The notes: generated from the letters alone by a model not told the origin. A stretch of 64,000 nt of DNA from Pseudomonadota bacterium (GCA_021845985.1 JAJZES010000021.1:23079-87078), one strand, 5' to 3'; numbered from the stretch's first letter, positions 37,002 to 48,725 are shown. Numbers and translations are program-made.

Positions 37002-38399
37002 ATGGCTTCACGCTTGGCAGCTTCTATCGGCCTCGCCACGCTGCTGGCGGCGGGTGCCGCGCAGGCGCAGCCGAAGACGCTGCAGGAGGCGCTGGCCTCG
37101 GCCTATTCCAGCAACCCGACGCTGCAGACCTCGCGGGCCCAGCTTCGCGCCACCGACGAAGGCGTGCCGACGGCGCTGGCCGGGTGGCGGCCGCAGGTGG
37201 CGTTCACCGCCGCCGGCGGACGCGGCTTCGGCACCAGCGAGCAGGTTGCCGGCGCCGGGCTGCCGCCGTCGTACAGCAAGCTGTCGCGCACCATCGACGC
37301 GGTGCAGCTGCAGGTGACGCAGCCGATCTATGAGGGCGGCAAGACGCAATCGAACGTGCATCGCGCCAAGAACCAGGTGGACAGCGCCCGCGCGCAGCTT
37401 CTTGCCACCGAGGAAACGGTGTTTTTCAACACTGTGCAGGCCTATGTTAATGTGGTGCAGTATGAGCAGATCCTGCAGCTCGACATCAGCAACGAGCAGA
37501 TTCTGTCGCGCCAGTTGCAATCGACCAACGACCGCTTCCGCGTCGGCGAGCTGACCCGCACCGACGTTGCCCAGGCCGAAGCGGCGCTGGCCAGCGCCAC
37601 GGCGCAGCGCGAGACCGCCGAGGGCACGCTGCAATCGGCGCGCGCCACCTATGAACAGCTTGTCGGCCAGCCGCCCGATCATCTGAGCGCGCCGCAGCCG
37701 CTGCGCCTGCCGGTGAAGACGATGGAGGAGGCGAAGTCGCTGGCCGGGCGCAACAACCCCAACGTGGTGGCCGCCCTGTTCACCGATTCGGCGGCGCGCG
37801 ATGCCTTCGATGTCGCCTATTCCGCGCTGATGCCGAACGTCAACGTCCAGGTCAGCGCGTTCCGCAACACCAACGAGGCGTTCCCCGGCCTGACCGAGAA
37901 CGGCGGGCAGATTCTCGGCAACATCACCGTGCCGATTTTTCAGGGCGGCGCCGAATACGCCGCCATCCGGCAGGCGCGGCAGCAGGAAATCCAGGCGCGC
38001 AAGCAATTGGAGGACCAGCGGCGGACGGCGGTGCAACAGGCGGCGGCGGCGTGGGAGCAGCTCGCCGCGGCGCGCGCCTCGATCGCCAGCAACCGGTCGG
38101 CGGTGCGGGCCAACGAAATCGCCGTCGAAGGACTGGAGCGTGAGGCGCTGGTCGGCAGCCGAACCACCCTCGACGTGTTGCTCGGCGTGCAATCGCTGCT
38201 GCAGGCGCAGACGACGCTGGTGCAGTCGCTGGCCAGTTTGGTGCTCTCCTCCTATCAGGTGGCGCAGGCGGTCGGACGGCTGACGGCGCGCGATCTCAGC
38301 CTGAACGTGCCGCTGTATGACGACACGGCCTATTATCGGGCGGTGCATGATCTGTGGATCGGCACCGGCGATTATGCCGCCGATCAGCCGGGCCGTTGA
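37002..38399 (+). CDS. tolC: TolC-family outer-membrane efflux protein
   Basis: 465 residues. A signal peptide (MASRLAASIGLATLLAAGAAQA) and then two repeated OEP domains rich in Ala/Gln/Glu helices (LQEALASAYSSNPTLQTSRAQL early, and ALVGSRTTLDVLLGVQSLLQAQ late). Forms the trimeric outer-membrane tunnel for tripartite efflux or type I export. Start at 37002 rather than upstream in-frame codons because it gives a clean signal peptide. Follows pcm by 65 bases and precedes popZ by 12. Confidence 0.92.
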   Translation: MASRLAASIGLATLLAAGAAQAQPKTLQEALASAYSSNPTLQTSRAQLRATDEGVPTALAGWRPQVAFTAAGGRGFGTSEQVAGAGLPPSYSKLSRTIDAVQLQVTQPIYEGGKTQSNVHRAKNQVDSARAQLLATEETVFFNTVQAYVNVVQYEQILQLDISNEQILSRQLQSTNDRFRVGELTRTDVAQAEAALASATAQRETAEGTLQSARATYEQLVGQPPDHLSAPQPLRLPVKTMEEAKSLAGRNNPNVVAALFTDSAARDAFDVAYSALMPNVNVQVSAFRNTNEAFPGLTENGGQILGNITVPIFQGGAEYAAIRQARQQEIQARKQLEDQRRTAVQQAAAAWEQLAAARASIASNRSAVRANEIAVEGLEREALVGSRTTLDVLLGVQSLLQAQTTLVQSLASLVLSSYQVAQAVGRLTARDLSLNVPLYDDTAYYRAVHDLWIGTGDYAADQPGR

Positions 38400-38411
38400 A
38401 CGGGAGGCCGC

Positions 38412-38945
38412 ATGAGCGCATCCGCACCTGGTTCGCCGCACGGGGCTGCGCCGCCGGGCGGCGATCCGTCGATGGAGGATATTCTGGCGTCGATCCGGCG
38501 GATTCTCAGCGAGGACGACACCCCGTCTGCGCCGGCCGCCGCGGCGGCGCCGCGGGACGACGTGCTGTCGCTCGACAGCTCCATGTTGGTCGAGGATGAA
38601 CCGCTGCCGCCGGCGATCGTGATGGCGCCGCCGGTGCCGGTCGTGCCGCCGCCGCCGCAGGAGACCCCGACCATGCCGTTGCCAGCGCAGGCCGAGCCGT
38701 CATCGACGCTGATGGCGCCCGAGGTGGCCGCTGCCGCCGCCGCCTCGGTCGGGTCGCTGCTGCGCACACTCGCCAGCGAGCGCCAGCAGGTGCCGGTGCG
38801 CAGCGGCGGGCCGACCATCGAGGATCTGGTACGCGAGGAAATCCGCCCGCTGCTGAAGACCTGGCTGGATGCCAACCTGCCGGCCATGGTCGAGCGGCTG
38901 GTGCGGGTCGAGATCGAGCGCGTCGTCGGCCGCGCGCTGCCCTGA
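38412..38945 (+). CDS. popZ: PopZ-like pole-organising protein (DUF2497)
   Basis: 177 residues with the family's characteristic two ends: an N-terminal binding helix SMEDILASIRRILSEDD (about residues 21-37) and a C-terminal oligomerisation block TIEDLVREEIRPLLKTWL and LPAMVERLVRVEIERVVG. Between them is a Pro/Ala-rich acidic linker, which controls condensate properties in Caulobacter. Sits in the pcm-tolC-popZ-valS order conserved in alphaproteobacteria. Confidence 0.9.
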   Translation: MSASAPGSPHGAAPPGGDPSMEDILASIRRILSEDDTPSAPAAAAAPRDDVLSLDSSMLVEDEPLPPAIVMAPPVPVVPPPPQETPTMPLPAQAEPSSTLMAPEVAAAAAASVGSLLRTLASERQQVPVRSGGPTIEDLVREEIRPLLKTWLDANLPAMVERLVRVEIERVVGRALP

Positions 38946-38967
38946 TCGCTGTTTTTCTTGCGTCCGC

Positions 38968-38989
38968 CCCCCGCCCGGCCGGGCGGGGG
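38968..38989 (+). terminator. GC hairpin between popZ and valS
   Basis: A 9-bp perfect stem (38968-38976 with 38981-38989, loop GGCC). It follows popZ by 22 bases and precedes valS by 26. A T-run is absent on the plus strand; it could be a terminator, an attenuator of valS or mere chance in GC-rich DNA. Confidence 0.4.
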
Positions 38990-39015
38990 CGCGGCGCTGA
39001 TTGCCCGAGCCGAGC

Positions 39016-41658
39016 ATGGATGAGCTGAGCAAGACCTTCACCCCCGCCGAGCACGAAGCGCGACTCTATGCCGGATGGGAGGCGGGCGGCGCGTTTGCCG
39101 CCGATCCCGCCGCCACGGCCGAGCCGTTCACCATCATGATTCCGCCGCCGAACGTCACCGGCAGCCTGCATATGGGCCACGCGCTGACCTTCACCGTGCA
39201 GGACACGCTGATCCGCTGGCGGCGCATGCAGGGGCGCGACGCGCTGTGGCAGCCGGGCACCGACCATGCCGGGATCGCGACGCAGATGGTGGTCGAGCGG
39301 CTGCTCGCCGCCGAGGGGATCGACCGCAAGGCGATCGGGCGGGAGGCGTTTCTCGACCGCGTCTGGCAGTGGAAGGCGGAGTCGGGCGGCACCATCACCC
39401 GCCAGCTTCGCCGCCTCGGCGCCTCGCTCGACTGGCCGCGCGAGCGGTTCACCATGGATGCCGGGCTGTCGGAGGCGGTGCGCGAGGTGTTCGTCACCCT
39501 CTACCGCGAGGGTCTGATCTATCGCGACCGGCGGCTGGTCAACTGGGACCCGAAGTTTCAGTCGGCGATTTCCGACCTGGAAGTGGAAAGCCGCGAGGTC
39601 AAAGGCAGTCTGTGGCACATCCGCTACCTGCTGGCCGACGATCCGTCGCGCGCGCTGGTGGTGGCGACGACGCGGCCGGAGACGATGCTCGGCGATACCG
39701 CGGTGGCGGTGCATCCCGAGGATGACCGCTACCGCGAGCTGATCGGCCGCGAGGTCATGCTGCCGCTGGTCGGCCGGCGCATCCCGATCATTGCCGACAG
39801 CTATTCCGATCCGGCGAAGGGCACCGGCGCGGTGAAGATCACCCCGGCGCACGACTTCAACGATTTCGAGGTCGGGCGGCGGCACGGGCTGGAGATGCCC
39901 TCGGTGCTCGACCGCGAGGGGCGGGTGACGCTCGGTGAAATCGCCACAGAGAGCGATTTCGTCCGGGCGCTCGCCGGGGTCGATCGGTTCGAGGCGCGCC
40001 GGCTGATCGTCGGCGAACTGGACCGGCTCGGCCATCTGGACAAGATCGAGCCGCACACGCATGCGGTGCCGCATGGCGACCGCTCCGGCGTGCCGATCGA
40101 GCCGCTGCTGACGGTGCAGTGGTACTGCAATGCCGGCGAGCTGGCGAAACCGGCGATTGCGGCGGTGGAGCAGGGGCGGACGAAGTTCGTGCCGCAGCAA
40201 TGGGAGAACACGTTCTTCGCCTGGATGCGCGACATCCAGCCCTGGTGCATCAGCCGGCAACTCTGGTGGGGCCATCGCATCCCGGCCTGGTATGCGCCGG
40301 ACGGCAGCGTCTTTGTCGCCCACAGCGCGGCCGAGGCGCAGGCGCAGTATGGCGGCGACGGCGTGCTGACGCAGGATGAGGATGTCCTCGACACCTGGTT
40401 CAGCTCGGCGCTGTGGCCGTTTTCCACCCTCGGCTGGCCGGCGGAGACGGCCGAGGTGGCGCGCTACTATCCCGGCGACGTGCTGGTCACCGGATTTGAC
40501 ATCATCTTCTTCTGGGTGGCCCGGATGATGATGATGGGGCTGCACTTCAAGGGCGAGGTGCCGTTCCGCACCGTCTATATTCACGGGCTGGTGCGCGACG
40601 AACGCGGCCAGAAGATGAGCAAGTCGAAGGGCAACGTCATCGACCCGCTCGAGCTCATCGACCGCTTCGGCGCCGATGCGCTGCGCTTCACCATTTGCGC
40701 GCTGACCGGGCCGGGCCGCGATGTCAAGCTCGGGCCGGCGCGGGTCGAGAGCCAGCGCAGCTTCGTCACCAAGCTGTGGAACGCGGCGCGGTTCTGCGAG
40801 ATGAACGCGATCGTCCCGGACCCGACATTCGATCCGGCGCAGGCGACCCTGCCGCTGACGCGCTGGATTCTCGCCGCCGCATCGGACGCGGTGGCGGAGG
40901 CGACGGCGGCGCTGGAGGCCTATCGGTTCGACGAATATGCCGCTGCCTGCTACCGCTTTACCTGGAACGTGTTCTGCGACTGGTTTTTGGAACTGGCCAA
41001 GCCGGCGATGGATCAGCCGGACGTCAAGCGCACGGCGGCGCATGTGCTGGGCATCGTGCTGCGGCTGCTGCATCCGGCGATGCCGTTCGTGACCGAGGAG
41101 CTGTGGGACCGGTTCGGCTACGGCGCCTCGTGCAGCCTGATCCACGCGGCTTGGCCGGTGGCGTTTGCGGTGCCGGATGCGGCGGCGGCGCGGGCGGAGC
41201 TGGATTGGGTGGTGCGGCTGATCGGCGAGGTGCGCACGGTGCGCGCCGAGATGAACGTGCCGCCATCGCTGCGTGCGCCCGTGTTGTTGAAAGACGCGGC
41301 GACGGAGACGGTGGCGCGCGGGCGGCGTTGGGCCGAGGCGATCGGGCGGATGGCGCGGGCGTCTGAATTCGCGCCGCTGGAGGGTGCGGTGCCGCAGGGC
41401 AGCGCCCAGGCGGTGCTGGATGAAGCCACCATCGTACTGCCGCTGGCCGGGCTGATCGACCTCGTTGCCGAGCGCGCCCGCCTGGAGCGCGACCGCGGCA
41501 AAGCCGCCAAGGAGGCAGAGACCATCGGCCGGAAACTGCAGAATGCCGAATTCGTCGCCCGCGCCGCGCCGGAGGTGGTGGAGGAGACGCGCGACCGTCT
41601 GGACTCCGCCCGTGCCGAGGTCGCACGGCTGCAAGCGGCGCTGGCGCGGATCGGCTAA
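39016..41658 (+). CDS. valS: valyl-tRNA synthetase
   Basis: 880 residues, complete class-I aminoacyl-tRNA synthetase. HIGH-type signature in NVTGSLHMGHALTF (HMGH), KMSKS in RGQKMSKSKGNVIDP, the connective peptide editing region with TTRPETMLGDTAVAVHPED, and the C-terminal coiled coil (AERARLERDRGKAAKEAETI). Start at 39016 (MDELSKTFTPAEHEARL) is an ATG; an upstream in-frame TTG at 39001 is less likely. Confidence 0.96.
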   Translation: MDELSKTFTPAEHEARLYAGWEAGGAFAADPAATAEPFTIMIPPPNVTGSLHMGHALTFTVQDTLIRWRRMQGRDALWQPGTDHAGIATQMVVERLLAAEGIDRKAIGREAFLDRVWQWKAESGGTITRQLRRLGASLDWPRERFTMDAGLSEAVREVFVTLYREGLIYRDRRLVNWDPKFQSAISDLEVESREVKGSLWHIRYLLADDPSRALVVATTRPETMLGDTAVAVHPEDDRYRELIGREVMLPLVGRRIPIIADSYSDPAKGTGAVKITPAHDFNDFEVGRRHGLEMPSVLDREGRVTLGEIATESDFVRALAGVDRFEARRLIVGELDRLGHLDKIEPHTHAVPHGDRSGVPIEPLLTVQWYCNAGELAKPAIAAVEQGRTKFVPQQWENTFFAWMRDIQPWCISRQLWWGHRIPAWYAPDGSVFVAHSAAEAQAQYGGDGVLTQDEDVLDTWFSSALWPFSTLGWPAETAEVARYYPGDVLVTGFDIIFFWVARMMMMGLHFKGEVPFRTVYIHGLVRDERGQKMSKSKGNVIDPLELIDRFGADALRFTICALTGPGRDVKLGPARVESQRSFVTKLWNAARFCEMNAIVPDPTFDPAQATLPLTRWILAAASDAVAEATAALEAYRFDEYAAACYRFTWNVFCDWFLELAKPAMDQPDVKRTAAHVLGIVLRLLHPAMPFVTEELWDRFGYGASCSLIHAAWPVAFAVPDAAAARAELDWVVRLIGEVRTVRAEMNVPPSLRAPVLLKDAATETVARGRRWAEAIGRMARASEFAPLEGAVPQGSAQAVLDEATIVLPLAGLIDLVAERARLERDRGKAAKEAETIGRKLQNAEFVARAAPEVVEETRDRLDSARAEVARLQAALARIG

Positions 41659-41690
41659 GCAGACTCTCGTTGATCGGACGACGCAAGCTC

Positions 41691-41726
41691 CCTCTCCCCT
41701 TGGGGGAGAGGGCTGGGGTGAGGGGT
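41691..41726. repeat. intergenic palindromic repeat (REP-like), copy 2
   Basis: CCTCTCCCCTTGGGGGAGAGG is a near-perfect hairpin followed by GCTGGGGTGAGGGGT. It is the reverse-oriented counterpart of the repeat at 10971-11010, and sits just after valS. Confidence 0.65.
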
Positions 41727-41751
41727 CGCGCACGTGCCGAGTCCTGCGTGA

Positions 41752-41792
41752 CTGGACCCCCCCCAACCCAATCCCACAAGGGGAGGGGGCTC
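41752..41792. repeat. intergenic palindromic repeat (REP-like), copy 3
   Basis: ACCCCCCCCAACCCAATC followed by CCACAAGGGGAGGGGGCTC, in the same orientation as the copy at 10.97 kb and inverted relative to its neighbour at 41691. The two adjacent inverted copies form a BIME-like doublet between valS and purU. Confidence 0.6.
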
Positions 41793-41871
41793 TCGGTGCG
41801 CCAAGCCATCCGTGTCCCAGCCAACGGATCTCTGCTTAGAATGGTCTTCTTCAACCCTGTCTGAGAGCGCC

Positions 41872-42732
41872 ATGCCCGATTCGATGATCCTGACGCTGTC
41901 GTGCCGCAACCGGCCGGGCATCGTCTCCGCCGTGTCCACGCTGCTGTTTGAGGGTGGCTGCAACATCCTCGACGCGCAGCAATTCGACGACACCGAGTCC
42001 AACCGCTTCTTCATGCGGGTGCAGTTCAACACGGTGCGCGACGGGGTCGATCTGCTGGCGCTGCGCGCCAGCTTCGCGCCGGTCGCCGAGCGTTTCGGCA
42101 TGCACTGGCAGATGCGCGGCCGTGCCGAGAAGCGCCGCGTCATGCTGTTCGCCAGCAAGTTCGACCATTGCCTCGCCGATCTGCTGTACCGCTGGAACAT
42201 CGGCGAGATCACCATGGATGTGGTCGGCATCGTCGCCAACCATCCGCGCAGCGTCTATGCCCATCTCGATTTTGGCGACGTGCCGTTCCATCATGTGCCG
42301 ATCACCCGCGACACCAAGCTGGAGCAGGAAAGCCAGTTGTGGGATCTGGTGCGCACCGCCAACACCGAACTGGTGGTGCTGGCGCGCTACATGCAGGTGT
42401 TGTCGGACGGGCTGGTGGCGAAACTGGCCGGCAGGTGCATCAATATCCACCATTCCTTCCTGCCCGGATTCAAGGGCGCGCGGCCGTACCATCAGGCGCA
42501 TGCCCGCGGCGTCAAGCTGATCGGCGCCACCGCGCATTACGTCACCTCCGACCTCGACGAAGGCCCGATCATCGAGCAGGACGTGGAGCGCATCAGCCAT
42601 CGCGACAGCCCGGAGGATCTGATCCGCAAGGGTCGTGACATCGAACGCCGGGTGCTGGCGCGTGCCGTGCGCATGCACCTGGAAGACCGGGTGATCCCGA
42701 ACGGGCACAAGACGGTGGTGTTCACCGACTGA
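41872..42732 (+). CDS. purU: formyltetrahydrofolate deformylase
   Basis: 286 residues. N-terminal ACT-like regulatory domain ([20 protein letters not shown]) then the formyltransferase-like catalytic domain with the Asn-His-Asp apparatus in [20 protein letters not shown] and [17 protein letters not shown]. It hydrolyses 10-formyl-THF to formate and THF. The stop is 11 bases inside the convergent sensor kinase gene. Confidence 0.94.
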   Translation: MPDSMILTLSCRNRPGIVSAVSTLLFEGGCNILDAQQFDDTESNRFFMRVQFNTVRDGVDLLALRASFAPVAERFGMHWQMRGRAEKRRVMLFASKFDHCLADLLYRWNIGEITMDVVGIVANHPRSVYAHLDFGDVPFHHVPITRDTKLEQESQLWDLVRTANTELVVLARYMQVLSDGLVAKLAGRCINIHHSFLPGFKGARPYHQAHARGVKLIGATAHYVTSDLDEGPIIEQDVERISHRDSPEDLIRKGRDIERRVLARAVRMHLEDRVIPNGHKTVVFTD

Positions 42733-45700
42733 GGGTGGCGACCCGCGCTGCCGGCGGCGCCATGCCGCCCTGCAGCAGCGTGGCGATCCGGTCGGCGAGT
42801 TGGGTGGCGCTGACCGGTTTGCGCAGCAGGTCGAAGGTGCCGTCGATCGCCGCGCCGGCGGCGGTGGCGGCGCCCAGGCCGGCATAGCCGGTCAGCAGCA
42901 CCGCCGGCAGCCGCGGATACCGGTCCTGCACGGCGCGGATCAGCGCCACCCCGTCCATTCCCGGCATCGCGAGATCGGTCACCAGCACATCCGGCACCGC
43001 CGCATCCGCCAGCATCGCCAGCGCCATGGCGCCGCCATCGGCCTGCTGCACGATGAACCCGGCATCGGCCAGCTGTTCGGCCAGCACGCGGCGCACCAGC
43101 ATTTCGTCATCGACCAGCAGCACGGTGGCGGCGGGTGCGGGCAGCGTGTCCGCGGCCGGTTCGCGCGGTGCCACGGCGAGCTGGCTGTCGGCCTGCGGCA
43201 GCCACAGGGTGATGGTGGTGCCACGCCCGCAGGCGCTGTCGATGGTCAGCGCGCCGCCCGATTGCTCGGCGAAGCCGCGCGCCATCGCCAGCCCCAGGCC
43301 GGTGCCCTGGCCGACCGGCTTGGTGGTGAAGAACGGCTCGGCGGCGCGCGCCTGCGTCGCCGCGTCCATGCCGATGCCGGTGTCGATGACCGACAGTTGC
43401 ACATACAAGCCCGCCGCCAGCTCGGCCGGATGCGCCTCGCCGACCTGCTTGGCGACGGCGCGCAGCGTCAGCGTGCCGCCCTCCGGCATGGCGTCCCGGG
43501 CGTTGGTGGCGAGATTGACCAGCACCGTTTCCAACTGCCCGCGATCGGCCCATAGCGGCGGCAGTTCCGGCTCGACGGCGATGATTACGGCGATGCCGCG
43601 GCCGAGCGTGTGGATCAGCATTTCATGCAGATCGGCGAGCAGGCCGGTGCCGTCGATCGCCTCGGCGCGCAATTCGACCCGGCGGGCGAAGGCCAGCAGG
43701 CGACGGGTGATGGCGGCGCCGCGCTCGGCCGATTCGGCCATCATCCCGGCCAGCCGCGTCACCGCCTCGGCGTTGCCGGCGCGTTTGCGGATGATCTGGA
43801 TCGCCCCGGCCAGCCCCTGCAACACGTTATTGAAGTCGTGCGCGACGCCGCCGGCAAGCTGGCCGAGCGCCTCCATGCGCTGCGCCTGGGCCAGCCGGGC
43901 CTGCGCCTCCTCGCGCGCCGCAACCTCTGCGCGCACCCGTGCTTCCAGCGTCTCGTTCAGCCGGCGCAGCTCCGCCTCGGTCTCCAGCCCGGCGGTGAGA
44001 TCGACGGCGGCGACGGTCAGGCCGACGATCGCGCCCTCCGCATTGCGCAGTGGCTCCGCCGTCATGTCGAACATCATCGGCCGGCCGCGCACGGTGCTGC
44101 GGATGGTGCGGTGCATCGGGGTGCCGCTCTGCAGCGCCGCGAGCTTCAGTTCGGTGAACGCGGACACATCTTCGCCGGCGCGGATTTCCTCGTCCGTGCG
44201 GCCGATCATGTCCTCGGCCTGGAAACCCCGCACCGGGTTGGTCACCCAGGTATAGCGAAGGTCGAGATCGCAGGTGTAGACGATCACCGGCGCGTTCTGC
44301 AGGGCGATGCGGAAGCGTTCGCCGGTTTCGTGCAGGGCGCGGTCGCGCGCCGCGGCGTGCCGGCGGGCGCGCACCAGCGCCAGGATGGAGGCGACGCGGG
44401 CGAGCAGTTCGCGGGCGCTGAACGGCTTGGTCAGGTAGTCGTCGGCGCCGCCCTGCAACCCTTCGACCGAGGCTTCCTCGCCGGCGCGGGCGGACAGCAG
44501 CACCACCGGCAGGTCGGCCAGCGCCGGGTCCTGACGCAACTGCGTCAGCAGGCCGAAGCCGTCGAGCACCGGCATCATCACGTCGCTGATGACGAGGTCC
44601 GGCCGCTCGGCGCGGATGGCGGCGAGGGCGGCATGGCCGTCGGCGGCGGTGCGCACATCATGCCGATCGGCGAGCAGGCGGCGCATGTAGTCGCGCATGT
44701 CGGCGTTGTCATCGACGATCAGGATGCGCTCGCGCGGCACCGCCGGATTGGCCGGGGCGGCGGTGTCGTGCGTCGCTGTTTCGGGCAGCCAGCGCAGCGC
44801 CTCCTCGACCCACAGCCGCCCGGACGGCGCGCTGGCGACCGCCTGGGCGCTGATCTGCTCGGGCGGCAGATGGGCATGGCCGAGCGGAATGGTGACGGTG
44901 AAAATGGTGCCGTGGCGGAACTCGCTCTCGACGCTGACCGTGCCGCCATGCAGCCGGGCCAGTTCCTGCACCATGGCGAGGCCGATTCCGCTGCCCTCAT
45001 GGGTGCGGCCCTGGGCGCGATCGACGCGGTGGAAGCGGTCGAACAGGCGCGGCAATTCGGCCGGCGGGATGCCGGTGCCGCTGTCCTGCACCGTCAGCAC
45101 CGCCGTCCATTCAACCGCGCGCAGCGCCACCCGGATACTGCCCTCGAAGGTGAACTTGAACGCGTTGGACAGCAGGTTGAGGACGATCTTTTCCCACATG
45201 TCGCGATCGACATAGACCAGTTCGGCGAGCGGCGGGCAGTCCACCTCCAGGGTCAGGCTGGCGCGTTCGATGGCGGAACGGAACACGCCGGCGAGATCGC
45301 GGGTCAGCGCGGCGAGGTCGGTCGGGGCGAAACAGGCGCTCATCCGTCCGGCCTCGATGCGCGAGAAATCGAGCAGCGAGTTGACCAGCCGCAGCAGCCG
45401 CAGCGCATTGCGGTGGGCGATATCCAGCCGCTCGCGCTGCACCTCCGGCGGGGCGATGGCGGCCTCGGCGAGCGCGTCCTCGATCGGCCCGAGCAGCAGC
45501 GTCAGCGGCGTGCGGAACTCGTGGCTGACATTGGAGAAGAACGCCGTCTTGGCGCGGTCGATGGCGGTGAGCGCCTCGGCGCGGCGGCGTTCTTCGTCAT
45601 AGGCATGGGCGTGCGTAATGGCGGCGGCGATCTGCCCGGCGACGAGGCCGAGAAAGCCGCGATAGGTGTCGTCGTAGAGCCGGTACGGGTTGAGGCCGAC

Positions 45701-46639
45701 GACCAGAACGCCGGCCGCGCCCGATTGTCCGCTGGCGGCGAGCGGCAGCACCACGAGTTGCGTCGGCGGCCGGTCCCACGGATTGGCGTCGAGCGCCGCC
45801 GCCAGCGCCTGCGGCACCTCGGGAATGAGCACTGCGGCAAGACTGCTGACGGCGTGCCACAGCGGCCACGGCGCCGGATCGTCCGACCTGACCTCCGCCG
45901 GAACCGCCGCCGCGCCGCTGCCGCTGATGCCGCTGCTGGCGCAGAGGGTCAGCCGTTTGCGCTCGGGGTCGGCGAGATAGATCAGCGCGAATGGCAGGTC
46001 GCGAGGATTGCCGGCGAGGCTGGTGGCGGCGAGGCGGGCGGCGGTCTCGATGGTACGCGCCTCGGCGGTGCCGGCGGCGAGGTCGCGCAGCAGGCCAAGC
46101 TGACGCTCGCCGATGATCTGCGCGGTGTAGTCGGTGTTGGCGCAGATGATGCCGCCGGTGCCGCCATCGTCGTCCGGCACCGGGCTGTAGCTGAAGGTAT
46201 AATAGGTCTCTTCGGTGTAGCCGTTGCGCTCCATCATCAGCAGCAGCGCTTTGTCGTAGGTGCCCTCATTGCGGCTGATCGCATGGGCGGCGCGCGGGCC
46301 GATCTGGTGCCAGATTTCGCGCCAGATTTCCGCCGCCGGCTCGCCGAGCGCGGTCGGGTGCTTGCCGCCGAGAATGGCGCGGTAGGCGTCGTTGTGGATG
46401 TTGATGAGGTGTTCGCCCCACCAGACGAACATCGGTTGACGCGAGGTCAGCACGATGCGCACCGCCGTCTTGAGGCTCTGCGGCCAGGAGGCGGGCGCGC
46501 CAAGCGTCGTGGCGGCCCAGTCCTTGGCGCGGATCAGCGCGCCCAGTTCTCCGCCGCCGGCGAGGAAGGTGTGCCCTTCGCCCGCGGCGGCGGTGTTCGG
46601 CTGCGCCGTGATGCCTATTTCAGTCAAGCATGAACCCAA
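42722..46639 (-). CDS. double-kinase hybrid sensor histidine kinase
   Basis: 1305 residues, no transmembrane segment. Order: N-terminal PAS-like region (about 60-175), GAF-like domain (about 185-350), kinase 1 with His[13 protein letters not shown] (H373) and ATPase [18 protein letters not shown], receiver 1 with phospho-Asp near D686 ([13 protein letters not shown]), PAS (770-885), kinase 2 with His[14 protein letters not shown] (H934) and ATPase to about 1150, and receiver 2 near D1222 ([11 protein letters not shown]). Such double-kinase, double-receiver proteins phosphorelay internally. The best start is a TTG at 46639 (MGSCLTE...), with another TTG four codons in; no ATG exists nearby. 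The 3' end overlaps purU by 11 bases. Confidence 0.9.
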   Translation of the reverse strand: MGSCLTEIGITAQPNTAAAGEGHTFLAGGGELGALIRAKDWAATTLGAPASWPQSLKTAVRIVLTSRQPMFVWWGEHLINIHNDAYRAILGGKHPTALGEPAAEIWREIWHQIGPRAAHAISRNEGTYDKALLLMMERNGYTEETYYTFSYSPVPDDDGGTGGIICANTDYTAQIIGERQLGLLRDLAAGTAEARTIETAARLAATSLAGNPRDLPFALIYLADPERKRLTLCASSGISGSGAAAVPAEVRSDDPAPWPLWHAVSSLAAVLIPEVPQALAAALDANPWDRPPTQLVVLPLAASGQSGAAGVLVVGLNPYRLYDDTYRGFLGLVAGQIAAAITHAHAYDEERRRAEALTAIDRAKTAFFSNVSHEFRTPLTLLLGPIEDALAEAAIAPPEVQRERLDIAHRNALRLLRLVNSLLDFSRIEAGRMSACFAPTDLAALTRDLAGVFRSAIERASLTLEVDCPPLAELVYVDRDMWEKIVLNLLSNAFKFTFEGSIRVALRAVEWTAVLTVQDSGTGIPPAELPRLFDRFHRVDRAQGRTHEGSGIGLAMVQELARLHGGTVSVESEFRHGTIFTVTIPLGHAHLPPEQISAQAVASAPSGRLWVEEALRWLPETATHDTAAPANPAVPRERILIVDDNADMRDYMRRLLADRHDVRTAADGHAALAAIRAERPDLVISDVMMPVLDGFGLLTQLRQDPALADLPVVLLSARAGEEASVEGLQGGADDYLTKPFSARELLARVASILALVRARRHAAARDRALHETGERFRIALQNAPVIVYTCDLDLRYTWVTNPVRGFQAEDMIGRTDEEIRAGEDVSAFTELKLAALQSGTPMHRTIRSTVRGRPMMFDMTAEPLRNAEGAIVGLTVAAVDLTAGLETEAELRRLNETLEARVRAEVAAREEAQARLAQAQRMEALGQLAGGVAHDFNNVLQGLAGAIQIIRKRAGNAEAVTRLAGMMAESAERGAAITRRLLAFARRVELRAEAIDGTGLLADLHEMLIHTLGRGIAVIIAVEPELPPLWADRGQLETVLVNLATNARDAMPEGGTLTLRAVAKQVGEAHPAELAAGLYVQLSVIDTGIGMDAATQARAAEPFFTTKPVGQGTGLGLAMARGFAEQSGGALTIDSACGRGTTITLWLPQADSQLAVAPREPAADTLPAPAATVLLVDDEMLVRRVLAEQLADAGFIVQQADGGAMALAMLADAAVPDVLVTDLAMPGMDGVALIRAVQDRYPRLPAVLLTGYAGLGAATAAGAAIDGTFDLLRKPVSATQLADRIATLLQGGMAPPAARVATLSR

Positions 46640-46712
46640 TTCGTCAATGAGGGGGCGGCCCGGCGGCAGGTCGTGGCAAAGCCCCCTTCATCGCACATCA
46701 CCGCTGGATGTT

Positions 46713-47756
46713 CTATGTCTTCGGCATAACTCCCTTCGGCCGACGAATTTCGGCTTGGCGTGCCACCATCCAGCCGGGATATTCTGCCGGCAGGACGCTG
46801 ATCTCGTCCAGAGTCTTCATCTCCGCCGCCGACAGATGCAGCGTCGTCGCGGCAATGTTATCGTGCAACTGCTCGCGCGACCTGGCGCCGATGATGATGC
46901 TGGTCACCACCGGCTTGTGCAGCAGCCAGGCCAGGGCGACGCGCGCCACCGAGACGCCGTGGGAGTCGCCGATCTCGCGCATGGCGGCGATGCAGGCCCA
47001 GGCGCGGTCGCGATCGACCGGCGGGAAATCGAAGCTGACCCGCCGCGCTCCCTCCGGCCCGTTGCTGCCCGGCCCGAATTTCCCCGACAGCAGGCCGCCG
47101 GCGAGTGGCGACCAGACCATCAGCCCGACCCGCTCCTCGGTCAGCAGCGGCACGATCTCGCGCTCCAGATCGCGCCCGGCGATGGTGTAGTACGCCTGCA
47201 GCGATTCCGGCCGCGCATAGCCGCGGTGTTCGGCGATGCCGAGCGCTTTGGCGAGGCGCCAGGCCGGCCAGTTGGAGACGCCGACATAGCGGATCTTGCC
47301 CGCCCGGGTGAGGTCGTCGAGCGCGCGCAGCGTCTCCTCGATCGGGGTCAGCGCGTCGTTGGCATGCATCTGGTAGAGGTCGATGTGATCGACGCGGAGC
47401 CGCTTCAGACTGCCCTCGACGGCGTCCATGATGTGACCGCGCGAGGCGCCGCGGTCGTTGGGGCCGCTTCCGACGGCGCCAAACGCCTTGGTGGCGATGA
47501 CCACGCTCTCGCGCCGCACGCCGAGATTGCGCAGCGACTGGCCGAGCAGCGTCTCCGACTGGCCGTCCGAATAGACATCGGCGGTGTCGATGAAGGTGAT
47601 GCCGGCATCGAGAGCGTCCTGCACCAGATGATCGACCTGCTCCTGCTGCAGCCCGCCCATATGGCGCCACATACCCTCGCCGCCGCCAAAGGTCATGGTG
47701 CCGAGGCAGAGTTCGGAGACGAACAGGCCACTGCGGCCGAGTTGATTGTAGCGCAT
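46713..47756 (-). CDS. aldo/keto reductase
   Basis: 347 residues of the YdjG/IolS-type aldo-keto reductase branch. Catalytic tetrad visible as Asp and Tyr in DTADVYSDGQSE, Lys in ATKAFGAVG and His in DLYQMHAND; the NADPH-binding IIIGARSREQL region lies near the C-terminus. Substrate is an unidentified carbonyl compound. ATG at 47756 starts MRYNQLGRSGLF. Confidence 0.9.
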   Translation of the reverse strand: MRYNQLGRSGLFVSELCLGTMTFGGGEGMWRHMGGLQQEQVDHLVQDALDAGITFIDTADVYSDGQSETLLGQSLRNLGVRRESVVIATKAFGAVGSGPNDRGASRGHIMDAVEGSLKRLRVDHIDLYQMHANDALTPIEETLRALDDLTRAGKIRYVGVSNWPAWRLAKALGIAEHRGYARPESLQAYYTIAGRDLEREIVPLLTEERVGLMVWSPLAGGLLSGKFGPGSNGPEGARRVSFDFPPVDRDRAWACIAAMREIGDSHGVSVARVALAWLLHKPVVTSIIIGARSREQLHDNIAATTLHLSAAEMKTLDEISVLPAEYPGWMVARQAEIRRPKGVMPKT

Positions 47757-47898
47757 GAATGATCCCTTCGTGGACGTCCCCATGTGATACGGCCGGGGCG
47801 ATGGTGCAACGCGGCCGGCACCGATCAGGCGGGGGCGGTCTGACGCGGGCAAAATCAATTGGCGCATCCCGATCTGCCTTGCCTGGGCGGGCGGTTGA

Positions 47899-48725
<827 letters not shown>

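Noticed and set aside
38506..41766. Long minus-strand open frame opposite popZ and valS
   Set aside because: Composition is Arg/Pro/His-rich with no conserved motif; valS motifs (HMGH, KMSKS) are intact on the plus strand.
43610..46633. Very long open frame (about 1000 codons) on the plus strand opposite the sensor kinase
   Set aside because: It is an artefact of high G+C in the complementary strand: His/Arg/Gln/Gly-rich composition with no domain motifs, while the minus strand has clear kinase and receiver motifs.
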